Shown: positions 33,860 to 43,323, counted from the first letter of the stretch. The stretch: DNA of 64,000 nt from Faucicola osloensis_D (GCA_020041925.1 CP083409.1), one strand, 5' to 3'. The notes: generated by a model from the letters alone, not told the origin. A program made the numbers and translations.

Positions 33860-35098
33860 ATGGAATTCCAACTTAGCGATAAAGCAAAAGATTACATCGC
33901 CCGTACCAAAGCATTTATTCAAACCGAAATCGAACCGATTGAAGCAGAATTTTGGCAAGCGGCGCATAAGCTTAATCCGACAGGCGATTGGACGACTTGG
34001 CAATGGCCTGCCAAACTTGAAGAATTAAAAACCAAAGCCCGTGCGCAAAATTTATGGAATATGTTTTTGCCAGACGAGCAGCTCGGTCAAGGATTAAGCG
34101 TTCAAGAATACGCCCATATTGCTGAGTTGTCTGGCAGAAGTCTCATTGCCCCCCATGTGTTCAACTGTAATGCGCCCGATAGTGGCAATATGGAATTAAT
34201 TTGGCGCTACGGTAACGATGCCCAAAAAGCGCAATGGTTAATGCCGTTATTGGCAGGCGAGATTCGCTCCGTGTTTGGCATGACAGAGCCTGCAGTGGCC
34301 AGTAGTGATGCCACCAATATGCAAGCCACGGCGATTGTCGAAGGCGATGAAATTGTGCTCAACGGTCGCAAATGGTGGTCATCAGGTTTGGGCGATCCAA
34401 ACGCTAAACTTATTATTTTTATGGCACACACCCCAGACGAGAACAAAGATCGCCACCATCAGCATACCATGGTACTGGTACCTATAGATGCCAAAGGCGT
34501 CAAGATTGAACGCATGCTCAAAGTATTTAATGATTATGATGCACCGCATGGACATGGCGAAATACGTTTTGACAACGTGCGTGTGCCGCTTAGCAATGTC
34601 ATCGGCGGGGCAGGCGAGGGATTTGCAATTGCACAAGGGCGCTTAGGACCAGGTCGCATTCATCACTGTATGCGTTGTATTGGTGCTGCAGAAAAATCGC
34701 TGGAGCTTGCCATCGATCGCGGGCTAAGCCGTAGCGCATTTGGCAAACCGCTGCTTGATTTAGGGGGCAACCGTGAACGTATCGCTGACGCCCGTGTCAA
34801 AATTGACCAAGCGCGTCTGTTAACCCTGTATGCTGCCTATAAAATGGATAAACTTGGCACCAAAGCGGCGTTAACCGAAATCTCAGCGATTAAAGTGGTC
34901 GCCCCAACGGTATTACAAGAAGTCGTCGATATGGCGATTCAGCTGCATGGGGGTATGGGTGTGAGCCAAGATACGCTGTTGCCGATGTTTTTTAACCAAG
35001 CCCGTAGCCTACGCCTTGCCGATGGACCTGACGAAGTGCATAAAGGCATGATTGCCAAACTGGAAGTGAAAAAACGCCAACAAGCGACGACCAAATAA
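33860..35098 (+). CDS. Acyl-CoA dehydrogenase, ACAD10/ACAD11 (LvaC) type
   Basis: FAD-dependent dehydrogenase. 412 residues from ATG 33860, preferred over ATG 33827 because AAAGGA lies upstream and MEFQLSDKAKDY is the normal N-terminus. FGMTEPAVASSDATNMQ and the block RLGPGRIHHCMRCIGAAE are typical of the ACAD10/11 group, and DGPDEVH puts Asp at the site of the usual catalytic Glu. In this group the enzyme works with a kinase on 4-hydroxyacyl-CoA; such a kinase gene follows 139 nt downstream, as in the Pseudomonas putida lva (levulinate) operon. Confidence 0.88.
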   Translation: MEFQLSDKAKDYIARTKAFIQTEIEPIEAEFWQAAHKLNPTGDWTTWQWPAKLEELKTKARAQNLWNMFLPDEQLGQGLSVQEYAHIAELSGRSLIAPHVFNCNAPDSGNMELIWRYGNDAQKAQWLMPLLAGEIRSVFGMTEPAVASSDATNMQATAIVEGDEIVLNGRKWWSSGLGDPNAKLIIFMAHTPDENKDRHHQHTMVLVPIDAKGVKIERMLKVFNDYDAPHGHGEIRFDNVRVPLSNVIGGAGEGFAIAQGRLGPGRIHHCMRCIGAAEKSLELAIDRGLSRSAFGKPLLDLGGNRERIADARVKIDQARLLTLYAAYKMDKLGTKAALTEISAIKVVAPTVLQEVVDMAIQLHGGMGVSQDTLLPMFFNQARSLRLADGPDEVHKGMIAKLEVKKRQQATTK

Positions 35099-35113
35099 CT
35101 ACCAGATAAGTAA

Positions 35114-35153
35114 TAGCTATTTAACAAAAAAGATAGCTAGCTAACAAAAAAGA
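35114..35153. repeat. Two adjacent 20-bp repeats
   Basis: TAGCTATTTAACAAAAAAGA (35114-35133) is followed directly by a copy with two changes (35134-35153). Located between the dehydrogenase and the kinase gene, just before a hairpin. Confidence 0.8.
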
Positions 35154-35177
35154 CGTAATGTCAGGTTACGTCATTTT
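35152..35177 (+). terminator. Hairpin, possible terminator or attenuator before kinase gene
   Basis: GACGTAA / TTACGTC perfect 7-bp stem with a 7-nt loop, followed by ATTTTG. Too weak to be a full stop; it may lower expression of the downstream kinase. Confidence 0.45.
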
Positions 35178-35237
35178 GCTATTTGACCTAGTTAAAAATA
35201 CAAGTTAAAAAACAAGATAAGAAACAAGGATGAAACT

Positions 35238-36305
35238 ATGCTTGATACTGCGAACCCAGTACGCAAAGGCGAAGAGATTGACATTCAAGCCGTCACTAAC
35301 TGGCTAAAAACACAAGGTGTTGAATTAACAGGCGAACCAGAAGTCACCCAATTTTCAGGGGGCGCATCCAACTGGACATACCGCCTGAAATATGCCAACC
35401 GTGATTTGATTTTACGCCGTCCTCCCAAAGGTACCAAAGCCAAATCCGCCCATGATATGGTGCGTGAGTACAAAGTCCAAAAAGCGCTGCAATCACAATA
35501 CCCACGAGTCCCCAATATGGTCGCCCTGTGTACCGATGACCGCGTGATTGGTTGTGATTTTTATGTCATGGATCGCATCGAGGGCATTATTCCCCGCGCC
35601 AATTTGCCAAAAGCGTTGACGTTAAGCGAACAGCAAGTCAGTGAGCTGTGCAGGCAGGTGGTCGATGCGTTGATTGATTTACACAAGGTCGATTACACCC
35701 AAAACCCTGATTTGGTCGCACTTGGCAAAGGCGAAGGCTACTGCGAGCGTCAAGTCATGGGTTGGGACAAGCGCTATGAGCAAGCTCGCACGCCTGATGT
35801 GCCTGATTTTGCCGATGTGCGCCAGTGGTTAAAAGCCAACACCCCAAAAGATGTCAAAACTAGCGTGATTCATAATGACTGGCGTTTTGACAATGTGATT
35901 TTAGACCCAAACAATCCAACCAACATCATTGGTGTGCTCGACTGGGAAATGGCAACGATAGGCGATCCCTTGATGGATTTGGGCTGTGCGTTAGCTTACT
36001 GGATTCAAGCCGATGACAATGCGGTGATGAAAGCTACGCGCCGTCAGCCGACCAACCTGCCAGGCATGATGACCCGTGCCGAAGTGGTCGAATATTACCT
36101 GCAAAAAACAGGCTTGAAAGTGGATAACTGGCGCTTTTACGAAGTGTTTGGGGTATTTCGCTTGGCAGCGATTGCGCAGCAGATTTATTACCGTTATTAT
36201 CATCAGCAGACGGATAATCCGGCGTTCAAAGATTTTGGCGTGATTGTCAATGCCTTGCACGAGCGCTGTGTCGAACTTATCGAAAAAAATAACAATAAAT
36301 CATAG
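35238..36305 (+). CDS. Phosphotransferase (APH family), ACAD10/11 kinase / LvaA type
   Basis: 355-residue kinase with the aminoglycoside-phosphotransferase fold. N-terminal FSGGASNWTYRLKYANRDLILRRPP, Brenner motif VIHNDWRFDNVILD (catalytic Asp, metal Asn) and GVLDWEMATIGDPLMDLG (metal Asp) are intact. Its relatives are fused to or encoded next to ACAD10/11-type dehydrogenases and phosphorylate 4-hydroxyacyl-CoA, not antibiotics; neighbour context strongly favours that here. Ribosome site AACAAGGATGAA. It is followed after 8 nt by the phosphatase. Confidence 0.87.
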   Translation: MLDTANPVRKGEEIDIQAVTNWLKTQGVELTGEPEVTQFSGGASNWTYRLKYANRDLILRRPPKGTKAKSAHDMVREYKVQKALQSQYPRVPNMVALCTDDRVIGCDFYVMDRIEGIIPRANLPKALTLSEQQVSELCRQVVDALIDLHKVDYTQNPDLVALGKGEGYCERQVMGWDKRYEQARTPDVPDFADVRQWLKANTPKDVKTSVIHNDWRFDNVILDPNNPTNIIGVLDWEMATIGDPLMDLGCALAYWIQADDNAVMKATRRQPTNLPGMMTRAEVVEYYLQKTGLKVDNWRFYEVFGVFRLAAIAQQIYYRYYHQQTDNPAFKDFGVIVNALHERCVELIEKNNNKS

Positions 36306-36313
36306 GGGTTTTC

Positions 36314-37078
36314 ATGAAACTCATCAGCCTGGTCCGTCATGGGCAAGCGTCATTTGGCGCAGACAATTATGACCAACTGTCCCCAAAAGGTGTCGCTCAG
36401 ACCCAGTGGCTTGGTGATAGTTTTCGCCAGTCAGGTCGGCAAGTGCACGCGCTGATGTCAGGCAGTATGGCGCGGCAAAAGGACAGTCTCAAGCATTTTT
36501 TAAGCCATTATTATGTCACCCGTGAAGGCATTGAACTGACCGAAATCACCCACCATGTGCAAAACATAGCAAATCCCAGTTTGACCATGCCGCTATTGCT
36601 CGGTGAAGATAGCAGTTTTAATGAGTTTAATCATGAGCAAATTCTTTATAAAGCGGGATTGCCATTTGCGGATAAAGCCAGTTTTATGGCGTATTTATCC
36701 AGTCAAACACACCCTGAAATTAGCTTTACTGAGATTTTTACTCAAGCGATGAGCCGTTGGCAAAGCGGTCAGTACGACAGCGATTATGATGAAAGTTGGC
36801 AACACTTTTTGCAGCGCACTTGGAATGGTTTTGAGTGCTTGATTGCGCAAACTGGCGAGCATGAACATGCGATGGTATTTACCTCAGGTGGCGTGATTGC
36901 CAGTATCATGCAGCAAGTGATGAAACTATCGGATGTGCAAGCTTTTGATTTGAACTGGCATATCGCCAACGCCAGTGTTCACCAATTTCGCGTGAGTAAC
37001 CAAGGCGTTTTTTTACAAACCTTTAATGAGTTTAGCTATTTGTATCAACAAGGCGAGCAAATGGTGACTTGGCGCTAA
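36314..37078 (+). CDS. Histidine phosphatase family protein (phosphoglycerate mutase-like)
   Basis: 254 residues with the catalytic LVRHGQASFGADNYDQLSPKG motif (RHG, His-9) and a late FTSGGVIASIM region that carries no clear second RHG-type His in the usual place. Substrate unknown. It is tightly linked (8 nt) to the kinase and precedes the SDR gene by 57 nt; members of this family often neighbour ACAD11-type genes. It might dephosphorylate a pathway intermediate or CoA derivative, which is inference only. Confidence 0.85.
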   Translation: MKLISLVRHGQASFGADNYDQLSPKGVAQTQWLGDSFRQSGRQVHALMSGSMARQKDSLKHFLSHYYVTREGIELTEITHHVQNIANPSLTMPLLLGEDSSFNEFNHEQILYKAGLPFADKASFMAYLSSQTHPEISFTEIFTQAMSRWQSGQYDSDYDESWQHFLQRTWNGFECLIAQTGEHEHAMVFTSGGVIASIMQQVMKLSDVQAFDLNWHIANASVHQFRVSNQGVFLQTFNEFSYLYQQGEQMVTWR

Positions 37079-37135
37079 GGTTTAGCTTATCAATTTAACG
37101 TTTAAAAAATTTAATAAATAATTAAGGAAGAAATA

Positions 37136-37981
37136 ATGCAAACACTACCGGAATTACTGCAGCAAGTTCAAACCACAATGACACCCCCAAACACTGACTT
37201 ATCTGGTTTTATAGATAACCAAGTGGGCAAGGGTAAAACCATTTTGATTACTGGCGCAAGCTCGGGGCTGGGAGCAGGCATGGCGACCCATTTTGCTCGC
37301 ATGGGCTATAATCTAGCAATTTGTGCACGCCGTACCGAACGCCTAGAACAACTCAAAGCCAACTTATTAGCGGATAATCCGACGATTAAAGTCAGTGTAA
37401 AAGCACTCGATGTGACTGATTATACGCAGGTTTTTAAAGTGTTTCATGACTTTGCCCAAGAGTTTGGCAAGCTTGATCGTATCATCATCAATGCAGGGGT
37501 CGGCGAGGGTCGCCGTATTGGCAAGGGTAATTTTGAGATTAATCGCAAAACTGCCGAAGTCAATTTTATTTCAGGGCTTGCCCAGTGTGAAGCGGCAATG
37601 GAAATTTTTCGCGCCCAAAATAGCGGTCATTTGGTGGTTATCTCAAGTATGTCGGCGTTCCGTGGTCTGCCAAAACATATGTCAGTATACGCGGCAAGTA
37701 AATCAGCGATTGCAAAGCTTGCTGAAGGGATTCGCGCCGATATGCTGCTCTCTGAGTTACCGATTAAAGTGTCAACGATTTATCCAGGGTATATACGCAC
37801 TGAGATTAATGAAGGTGCTAAACCGTTACCCTTTGAAGTGAGTGAAGAAATCGGCACCAAAGCATTGGCAATCGCGATTGAAGGCGAGCCTGATGAAGCG
37901 TGCGTCCCTGAACAACCGTGGACACTGATGAGCGATTGGATGAAAAACGCCCCACTGACCTGGGTCAATGGTTTGGCGTAA
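37136..37981 (+). CDS. Short-chain dehydrogenase/reductase (first paralogue)
   Basis: 281-residue NAD(P)-dependent SDR. Rossmann motif ILITGASSGLGAGMATHFA (about 37-55), NAGVGEG, the active-site Ser in VVISSMSAF and YAASKSAI (Tyr-x3-Lys). ARRTERLE suggests preference for NADP(H). It is probably the fourth gene of the acyl-CoA block and is followed by a clear terminator. Closely related to the gene at 38328. Confidence 0.9.
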   Translation: MQTLPELLQQVQTTMTPPNTDLSGFIDNQVGKGKTILITGASSGLGAGMATHFARMGYNLAICARRTERLEQLKANLLADNPTIKVSVKALDVTDYTQVFKVFHDFAQEFGKLDRIIINAGVGEGRRIGKGNFEINRKTAEVNFISGLAQCEAAMEIFRAQNSGHLVVISSMSAFRGLPKHMSVYAASKSAIAKLAEGIRADMLLSELPIKVSTIYPGYIRTEINEGAKPLPFEVSEEIGTKALAIAIEGEPDEACVPEQPWTLMSDWMKNAPLTWVNGLA

Positions 37982-38327
37982 ACCAAAGAATGGTAAAAAA
38001 ACCCAAATGAGGCCTTGCGCTGATTTGGGTTTTTTATTGTCTTCATATAGGGTACTGCCAGCCTGTATATTTGCCTTTGGCGACAGATTTGACATCACCA
38101 AGTAGAAGTCTTTTATAAAATAACGCGTGTGAAAGGCTAACCAGTATAGAGGGCTAAAGGGTGTCAGTCATCGTTAATCCTATCGCCATCCTTGTTTATC
38201 TTATGTATTTAACGCCTATAGCGATATTTGCAGTAGGCTAAACAAGGGTCGTGATGATAAAATCAGCGACTCTTTGATGATTTTTTATTTATTGTTACGA
38301 TAACTGAGTGGTACAGGCAACCAAACG
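37982..38327. other. Intergenic region between the two SDR genes
   Basis: Starts with the terminator (37995-38036). The rest (about 290 nt) contains no supported gene; a promoter for the second SDR is expected here but I could not identify one with confidence. Confidence 0.5.
37995..38036 (+). terminator. Terminator after first SDR gene
   Basis: Stem AAACCCAAAT / ATTTGGGTTT around a 14-nt loop, followed by a T-run. Confidence 0.85.
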
Positions 38328-39194
38328 ATGAAAAAACTTGAAAACACGCTACAAAAAATTGATAAATACGGTCAGTTTGTGATGAACAAACTGGTCAATC
38401 GCCGCTCATTGGCTGAGCTACAAGGTATCGGTCAAGGCAAAACCGTATTGATTACCGGTGCCAGCTCAGGGATTGGCGCGATGATGGCACGCCGATTTGC
38501 TTATCTAGGCTATGATTTGGCAATTTGCGCGAGACGAGAAGAGCGATTAACTGCGTTAAAGCAAGACATTGAAAGCAAGTACCCTGTCAAAGTCGCTGTC
38601 AAAACTTTGGATGTCACCGATTATAATCAGATTTTTACGGTATTTGATAGCTTTGAGAATGACTGCAAAACCCGAGGTAAAACGATTGATAAAATTATCG
38701 TCAATGCAGGGGTGGGTGATAGCCGCGTCATTGGTCATGGACGCTTTGAGACCAATCGCCATACCGCGGAAGTCAATTTTATCGCAGCGATTGCCCAGTG
38801 TGAGGCGGCGATGAAGATTTTTCGCCAGCAAAACAGCGGTCAGTTGGTGGTCATCTCAAGTATGTCAGCGGTTCGCGGTTTGCCCCGTCATCTTACCACC
38901 TATGCCGCCGCCAAAGCGGGACTAGCAAATTTAGCTGAAGGCATTCGCGCTGATATGATGCAGGAAAAACGTCCGATTACTGTCACCACGATTTACCCTG
39001 GGTATATCCGTACTGAGCTCAATATCGGTGCCAAATATTTGCCGTTTGAAAGTACAGAAGAAGAGGGCGTCGAGGCGATTGTCGAAGCGATTGAAGCCAA
39101 AGTGGATGAAGCCTTTGTCCCGGCATGGCCTTGGCTGCCGATTGGGATTGGTATGAAAATATTGCCGCTTAAAGTTATGACCAAATTTTTATAA
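38328..39194 (+). CDS. Short-chain dehydrogenase/reductase (second paralogue)
   Basis: 288-residue SDR with VLITGASSGIGAMMARRFA, NAGVGDS, VVISSMSAV and YAAAKAGL. It shares most motifs and flanking residues with the previous SDR (for instance ICARR.ERL, CEAAM.IFR.QNSG, TIYPGYIRTE), indicating a duplication. The terminator between them means it probably has its own promoter. Confidence 0.9.
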   Translation: MKKLENTLQKIDKYGQFVMNKLVNRRSLAELQGIGQGKTVLITGASSGIGAMMARRFAYLGYDLAICARREERLTALKQDIESKYPVKVAVKTLDVTDYNQIFTVFDSFENDCKTRGKTIDKIIVNAGVGDSRVIGHGRFETNRHTAEVNFIAAIAQCEAAMKIFRQQNSGQLVVISSMSAVRGLPRHLTTYAAAKAGLANLAEGIRADMMQEKRPITVTTIYPGYIRTELNIGAKYLPFESTEEEGVEAIVEAIEAKVDEAFVPAWPWLPIGIGMKILPLKVMTKFL

Positions 39195-39235
39195 GCGCAT
39201 GTTTAAAAAAATTTTAAACTCTCAGCATAATCAAC

Positions 39236-39272
39236 AACGCCTTGGCAGCTGATGGCTTGTCAAAGCGTTTTT
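39236..39272 (+). terminator. Terminator after second SDR gene
   Basis: AACGCCTTGGCA pairs with TGTCAAAGCGTT (one mismatch, one G-T pair), followed by TTTTT. Confidence 0.65.
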
Positions 39273-39310
39273 GATATCGATACCAGTCAACGTGCTGCCT
39301 AGTTGACTGG

Positions 39311-41044
39311 CTATTTTACCAAGGGCATAAGTGCACCATAGCCTGCCGCTTGCATGTCTGCCAAAGCGATAAATTGTAGCGCATCGCCATTGATACAGTA
39401 GCGTAATCCGCCTTTATCCTTCGGACCATCATCAAACACATGCCCCAAATGTGAGTTGGCGACCCGCGAGCGCACTTCCGTTCGTGTCATGTTAAAACTG
39501 CTATCGGTTGAGGTGGTAATGACGTTTGCGCTAATGGGTTTGGTAAAACTCGGCCAACCGCACCCCGAATCATATTTATTCGTGGATAAAAACAACGGCT
39601 CGCCACTGACGATATCCACATATAAACCTTTAGCAAACAAATGGTCGTATTGATGGCTAAAGGCGCGCTCTGTAGCTGCGTTTTGGGTGACGTCATACTG
39701 CGCTTGGGTCAATCGACTTTTTACATTTTTATCGTAGTTTTGATAGCGGGTAGGATTGAGTGCTTCAGTGACTGTCGTGGCAGGCGCTAAGGCTTTGATA
39801 ACGGGGATTTTTTGATTGGCAAGGCTAATATCAATATGGCAGTAGCCATTGGGATTTTTGCTCAGATAATCTTGGTGATAATTTTCTGCGTCATAAAAAT
39901 TCGCCAAGGGTTTATTTTCTAACACAATTTTTTGCGGATATTTTTTTGCCAAATCGGCAAGGGTTTTATCAATGATTGGCTTATCATTGGCATCGGTATA
40001 ATAAATGCCGGTACGATATTGCGCCCCGCGGTCATTGCCTTGTTTATTGAGACTGGTCGGGTCAATCACCCGCACGTAGTACGCTAAGAGGGTCGCAAGA
40101 TTGGTTTTATCGATATCATAGATAACTTTGACGGTTTCTGCGTGTCCTGAGCCTGCTATCACCTGCTCATAGCTCGGGTTCGCGCTATTGCCATTGGCAT
40201 AACCTGATATCGCATCAACCACGCCATCCACGCGCTCCATATAGGCTTCTAGCCCCCAAAAACAGCCCCCCGCTAGATAGATAGTATGCGTGCGAATCGG
40301 GGTTTTACCATCTGCTTGATAATACACACCGTCATGGTTAATCGGGGCTAAAGCTTTGATGCTAGCGGCTTGCTTGCTAGCTTGGTTATTAGCCTGCTCA
40401 TCAGCTTGGTCAGACTGGTTAGGCGGATTTTTTGCTTGATTCATGGCTTTGAGTTCTGCAAAGTCGTTGCTGGCATTGTCTGATAAGGCTTGGATTTGTG
40501 TTGGGGTAAGATTGCCTTTGACCAGTTTTAATAAATTGCCTTGTTTATCCAAAATCGCAAAACTGGGATAGACTTGCACGCCAAATTGTTTTATCAGCTT
40601 GCCATTGTTATCCATAAGCACCGGTAGGTTAGTATAGTCTTTGGCAAGCACTGTGTACCAAGTTTGAAAGTCTTGGGGAGATTTTTCACTCAAATGACCT
40701 GGACTGGCCACTGTGATGACATTCATATTGGGATACTGCTTTGCCCATGCATCGCTTTCTTGGAGCGTTGCCAAACACAGCGGGCACCAGCTTGCCCAAA
40801 ATTTCACCACAGTTGGCTTGTTGGGATCGATCACATGACGACCCATTTTGCCTAATTTGGGATTGATTTGGCTCAAACCTTGTAAGGTCGCTAACGTATC
40901 GGCCGGCAATACATCCGCTTTGCTGGTAGCACGCGCATAGCTAGCGTTTTCTTTAGCATTCATTTTTTGACAACCCAGCAACAGCAGGCTGCTGATTAAT
41001 AGGGTAACGGTTAAATTCTTAGCACTTTGAGGAAAATTGACCAT
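39311..41044 (-). CDS. msrAB: Thioredoxin-MsrA-MsrB fusion lipoprotein (methionine sulfoxide reductase)
   Basis: Repairs both stereoisomers of methionine sulfoxide in the envelope. From ATG 41044 the 577-residue product has a lipobox LLLGC (near residue 25), a thioredoxin-like domain with FWASWCPLCLATL, a linker rich in Gln, Ala and Asn, MsrA with AGGCFWGLEAYMERV, and MsrB with YDSGCGWPSF, NSHLGHVFDDG and RYCINGDAL. The order equals Neisseria PilB. The MsrB lacks the CxxC zinc pair (YVDIVSGEPLF). The frame can extend to 41122, but the lipoprotein signal supports 41044. Confidence 0.93.
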   Translation of the reverse strand: MVNFPQSAKNLTVTLLISSLLLLGCQKMNAKENASYARATSKADVLPADTLATLQGLSQINPKLGKMGRHVIDPNKPTVVKFWASWCPLCLATLQESDAWAKQYPNMNVITVASPGHLSEKSPQDFQTWYTVLAKDYTNLPVLMDNNGKLIKQFGVQVYPSFAILDKQGNLLKLVKGNLTPTQIQALSDNASNDFAELKAMNQAKNPPNQSDQADEQANNQASKQAASIKALAPINHDGVYYQADGKTPIRTHTIYLAGGCFWGLEAYMERVDGVVDAISGYANGNSANPSYEQVIAGSGHAETVKVIYDIDKTNLATLLAYYVRVIDPTSLNKQGNDRGAQYRTGIYYTDANDKPIIDKTLADLAKKYPQKIVLENKPLANFYDAENYHQDYLSKNPNGYCHIDISLANQKIPVIKALAPATTVTEALNPTRYQNYDKNVKSRLTQAQYDVTQNAATERAFSHQYDHLFAKGLYVDIVSGEPLFLSTNKYDSGCGWPSFTKPISANVITTSTDSSFNMTRTEVRSRVANSHLGHVFDDGPKDKGGLRYCINGDALQFIALADMQAAGYGALMPLVK

Positions 41045-41370
41045 GGTACATTTCTCATCTATTTGTAAAGCGTCAAAGATAGCTGTGAGTTGGCACTCAA
41101 ATAAATTTTTAATTACAAACATAAAGTGAGCCTTTATCTCATTGTAACTGAATCAGCAAATAAGCACACTTTAAAGTTTTAAACATTAACATTAAAAAAA
41201 TTATGCCATCATCCATAGGGTTTAAAGAGAAAACTTTTGGCGTATTGATGGTTATCCTAGCATTGACTAGCCATTGATTTACTTTTGACATGTTAATTCG
41301 CTCAAAGTTCGCTCACAGTGCGGCTGCTTCATGCTAAAATCTTGTTTTATGGTTCGTCAAAAGTTTGCCT

Positions 41371-42678
41371 ATGCATCAAGCCATCAAGAACGTCGCAAAA
41401 GCCCCGATGATTGCTCGCTATACTTGGTTAGCTATTATGGTCGCGGCGATGATTTGTGCCGACCAATGGGGCGTTGCCAAACAGCAAATCAATCATTTGC
41501 TCACGATTACCATTATGTATGGGGTCAGCATTGAGCTAACTAAACGCCTAATGGTTATTCGACACTTTCACCCACAACAATCTTGGGTCATGTTGGCGAA
41601 ATTTATTGGGGATTTACTGGCGTGGTCAGCCTTTATTTATTATTCGGGTGGCGCCGCCAATCCGTTGATTACCTTATTTTTGACGGTGATTGCAGTGGCG
41701 TCTATGGTGATGCGCACCGTGCACATCATCGGCTTGTCGATGCTGTCAGTTGGGCTGTACACGCTGTTATGGTATTGTTATGTGCCGCTGACCCTTAGCC
41801 ACCATGGTCATGCGGTGGGTCAAAAACTCCATTTACTGGGTATGTTTGGGGTTTTTATTTTTGCCGCCATCATGTTAACTGCCTTAACGGTTTATTTTAA
41901 ACAAGCGATGAGCCGCAGTTATCAGGCGCTTGAGCAAGCGCAGCAAGCCATTCACCAACAACGTCGGTTGCTTGCTATCAGTAGTCTGGCTGCCAATATC
42001 GCCCATGAGATGAGCACGCCGATTGCATCGATGCAATTACTGAGCGATGACATTGCCCAGCAATTAGATGAAGACGATGAATTATTGGATGACATTAAAC
42101 TGTTACAGTCACAAATCGACGTTTGCCGCCAGTCGTTGCACAAGCTCAAATCCCATATCCAATCCAATGCGCTGCCGCCAGCGCAATCTGAGCCATTGGC
42201 ATGGGTAACGTCATCAAATTTACCAACGCTACTCCCCAAAGTCGTCAATGATTGGCAATTTATTAACCCCCATGTTGAAGTAGCGCTCAATGTACCACCA
42301 CAACCGATCGCTGTTCCGTTGAGTGAAGAACAGCTGTATTCTATTGTGATGAATATGCTCAATAATGCCATGCAGGCACAAGCCACAAGGCTTGATATTG
42401 GCGTACAGCTTGCTCAAAACGTGATGATTATAATTGAAGACAACGGGCAGGGTATCGACAGTAGCATGGTACAGCGTATCCAACACCAAACTGCTATCGA
42501 ATCTGATCATGGCTTAGGGCTTGGCTTGACGATTGCCAAAACGGTTATAGAATATGCTGGCGGACACCTTGAGCTGAGCAATAAGCAAAACTCACCCGTG
42601 AAAAAAAGGTTAGATGATTCAGGTACGTGCGTGAAGATAACTTTACCAGTAATCGATGCGCCCGCCAGTTTGTTGTAG
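41371..42678 (+). CDS. regB: Sensor histidine kinase, RegB/PrrB family
   Basis: Redox-responsive kinase. Six hydrophobic segments (residues 15-175), with YYSGGAANPL between segments matching the GGxxNPF quinone-sensing motif of RegB. The phospho-acceptor His lies at about 212 in ANIAHEMSTPIASM, and a Cys at about 252 in QSQIDVCRQSLHKL aligns with the redox-active Cys of RegB. ATPase boxes NMLNNAMQA, EDNGQGI and GLGLGLTIAK are intact. Counted from ATG 41371; an upstream TTG is less likely. It pairs with the regulator 9 nt downstream. Confidence 0.87.
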   Translation: MHQAIKNVAKAPMIARYTWLAIMVAAMICADQWGVAKQQINHLLTITIMYGVSIELTKRLMVIRHFHPQQSWVMLAKFIGDLLAWSAFIYYSGGAANPLITLFLTVIAVASMVMRTVHIIGLSMLSVGLYTLLWYCYVPLTLSHHGHAVGQKLHLLGMFGVFIFAAIMLTALTVYFKQAMSRSYQALEQAQQAIHQQRRLLAISSLAANIAHEMSTPIASMQLLSDDIAQQLDEDDELLDDIKLLQSQIDVCRQSLHKLKSHIQSNALPPAQSEPLAWVTSSNLPTLLPKVVNDWQFINPHVEVALNVPPQPIAVPLSEEQLYSIVMNMLNNAMQAQATRLDIGVQLAQNVMIIIEDNGQGIDSSMVQRIQHQTAIESDHGLGLGLTIAKTVIEYAGGHLELSNKQNSPVKKRLDDSGTCVKITLPVIDAPASLL

Positions 42679-42687
42679 GAGACTAGG

Positions 42688-43248
42688 TTGCAACACCCAC
42701 CCCTGTTAGCAGAGACATGGCTTATCATTGATGATGATGAGGTGTTTTGCCGTATTTTAAAAAAGTCGTTGGAAAAACAGGGCAATCAGGTATTGACGGC
42801 TAGCAATGCCGATAGCGCGCTACAACTGGCAAAGAAGCAGTTACCCAAGCTTATTATATTGGATCTCAATATCGGTGATGACAACGGCATTCATCTGATT
42901 GAGCCATTACTCGCTATTACGCCCACCGCCAAAATTTTAATGCTTACTGGCTATGCCAGCATTGCGACCGCTGTCAGTGCGGTCAAAATGGGCGCGTATC
43001 ATTATTTGCCTAAGCCTTGTAGTCTGGACGAAATCTATAAAGTATTGGACATCGTAGTAGCCCCTACAAAGTCACTAAGTAGTGCAACAGATGAACGTTT
43101 GTCACTTGAACATCACGAATGGGAATATATCCACCAAGTATTAGATGAATGCCAAGGCAATATCAGTGAAGCCGCGAGGGTACTTAAAATGCACCGGCGC
43201 ACACTACAGCGCAAACTACAAAAAAAACGTAAAGTGGATGCACAATAA
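42688..43248 (+). CDS. regA: Response regulator, RegA/PrrA/ActR family
   Basis: 186 residues: receiver domain with acidic pocket IDDDE and phospho-Asp D59 in IILDLNIGDDNG, conserved Thr (LMLTGYAS) and Lys (YLPKPC), then a Fis-type helix-turn-helix GNISEAARVLKMHRRTLQRKLQKK. The short Pro linker is reduced. It starts at TTG 42688, with AGGAG six nt upstream and no in-frame ATG before the domain. In other bacteria RegA controls terminal oxidases and carbon/nitrogen genes; the cyd operon in this window is a plausible target. Confidence 0.88.
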   Translation: MQHPPLLAETWLIIDDDEVFCRILKKSLEKQGNQVLTASNADSALQLAKKQLPKLIILDLNIGDDNGIHLIEPLLAITPTAKILMLTGYASIATAVSAVKMGAYHYLPKPCSLDEIYKVLDIVVAPTKSLSSATDERLSLEHHEWEYIHQVLDECQGNISEAARVLKMHRRTLQRKLQKKRKVDAQ

Positions 43249-43323
43249 CCTTTTTTTAACCGTACATAGCAGCCCACCAATGGTCAGCCGAGTCAGCCCA
43301 ATAGTTGGGTGAGCACAAAACAC

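Noticed and set aside
35238..36305. Aminoglycoside resistance kinase
   Set aside because: APH fold only; sequence style and neighbour genes match the ACAD10/11-associated kinases.
39283..39310. Terminator directly after msrAB
   Set aside because: CCAGTCAA / TTGACTGG pairs well, but no T-run follows on the minus strand.
41331..41534. Separate small gene before regB
   Set aside because: Out of frame with regB, overlaps its coding region and shows no features.
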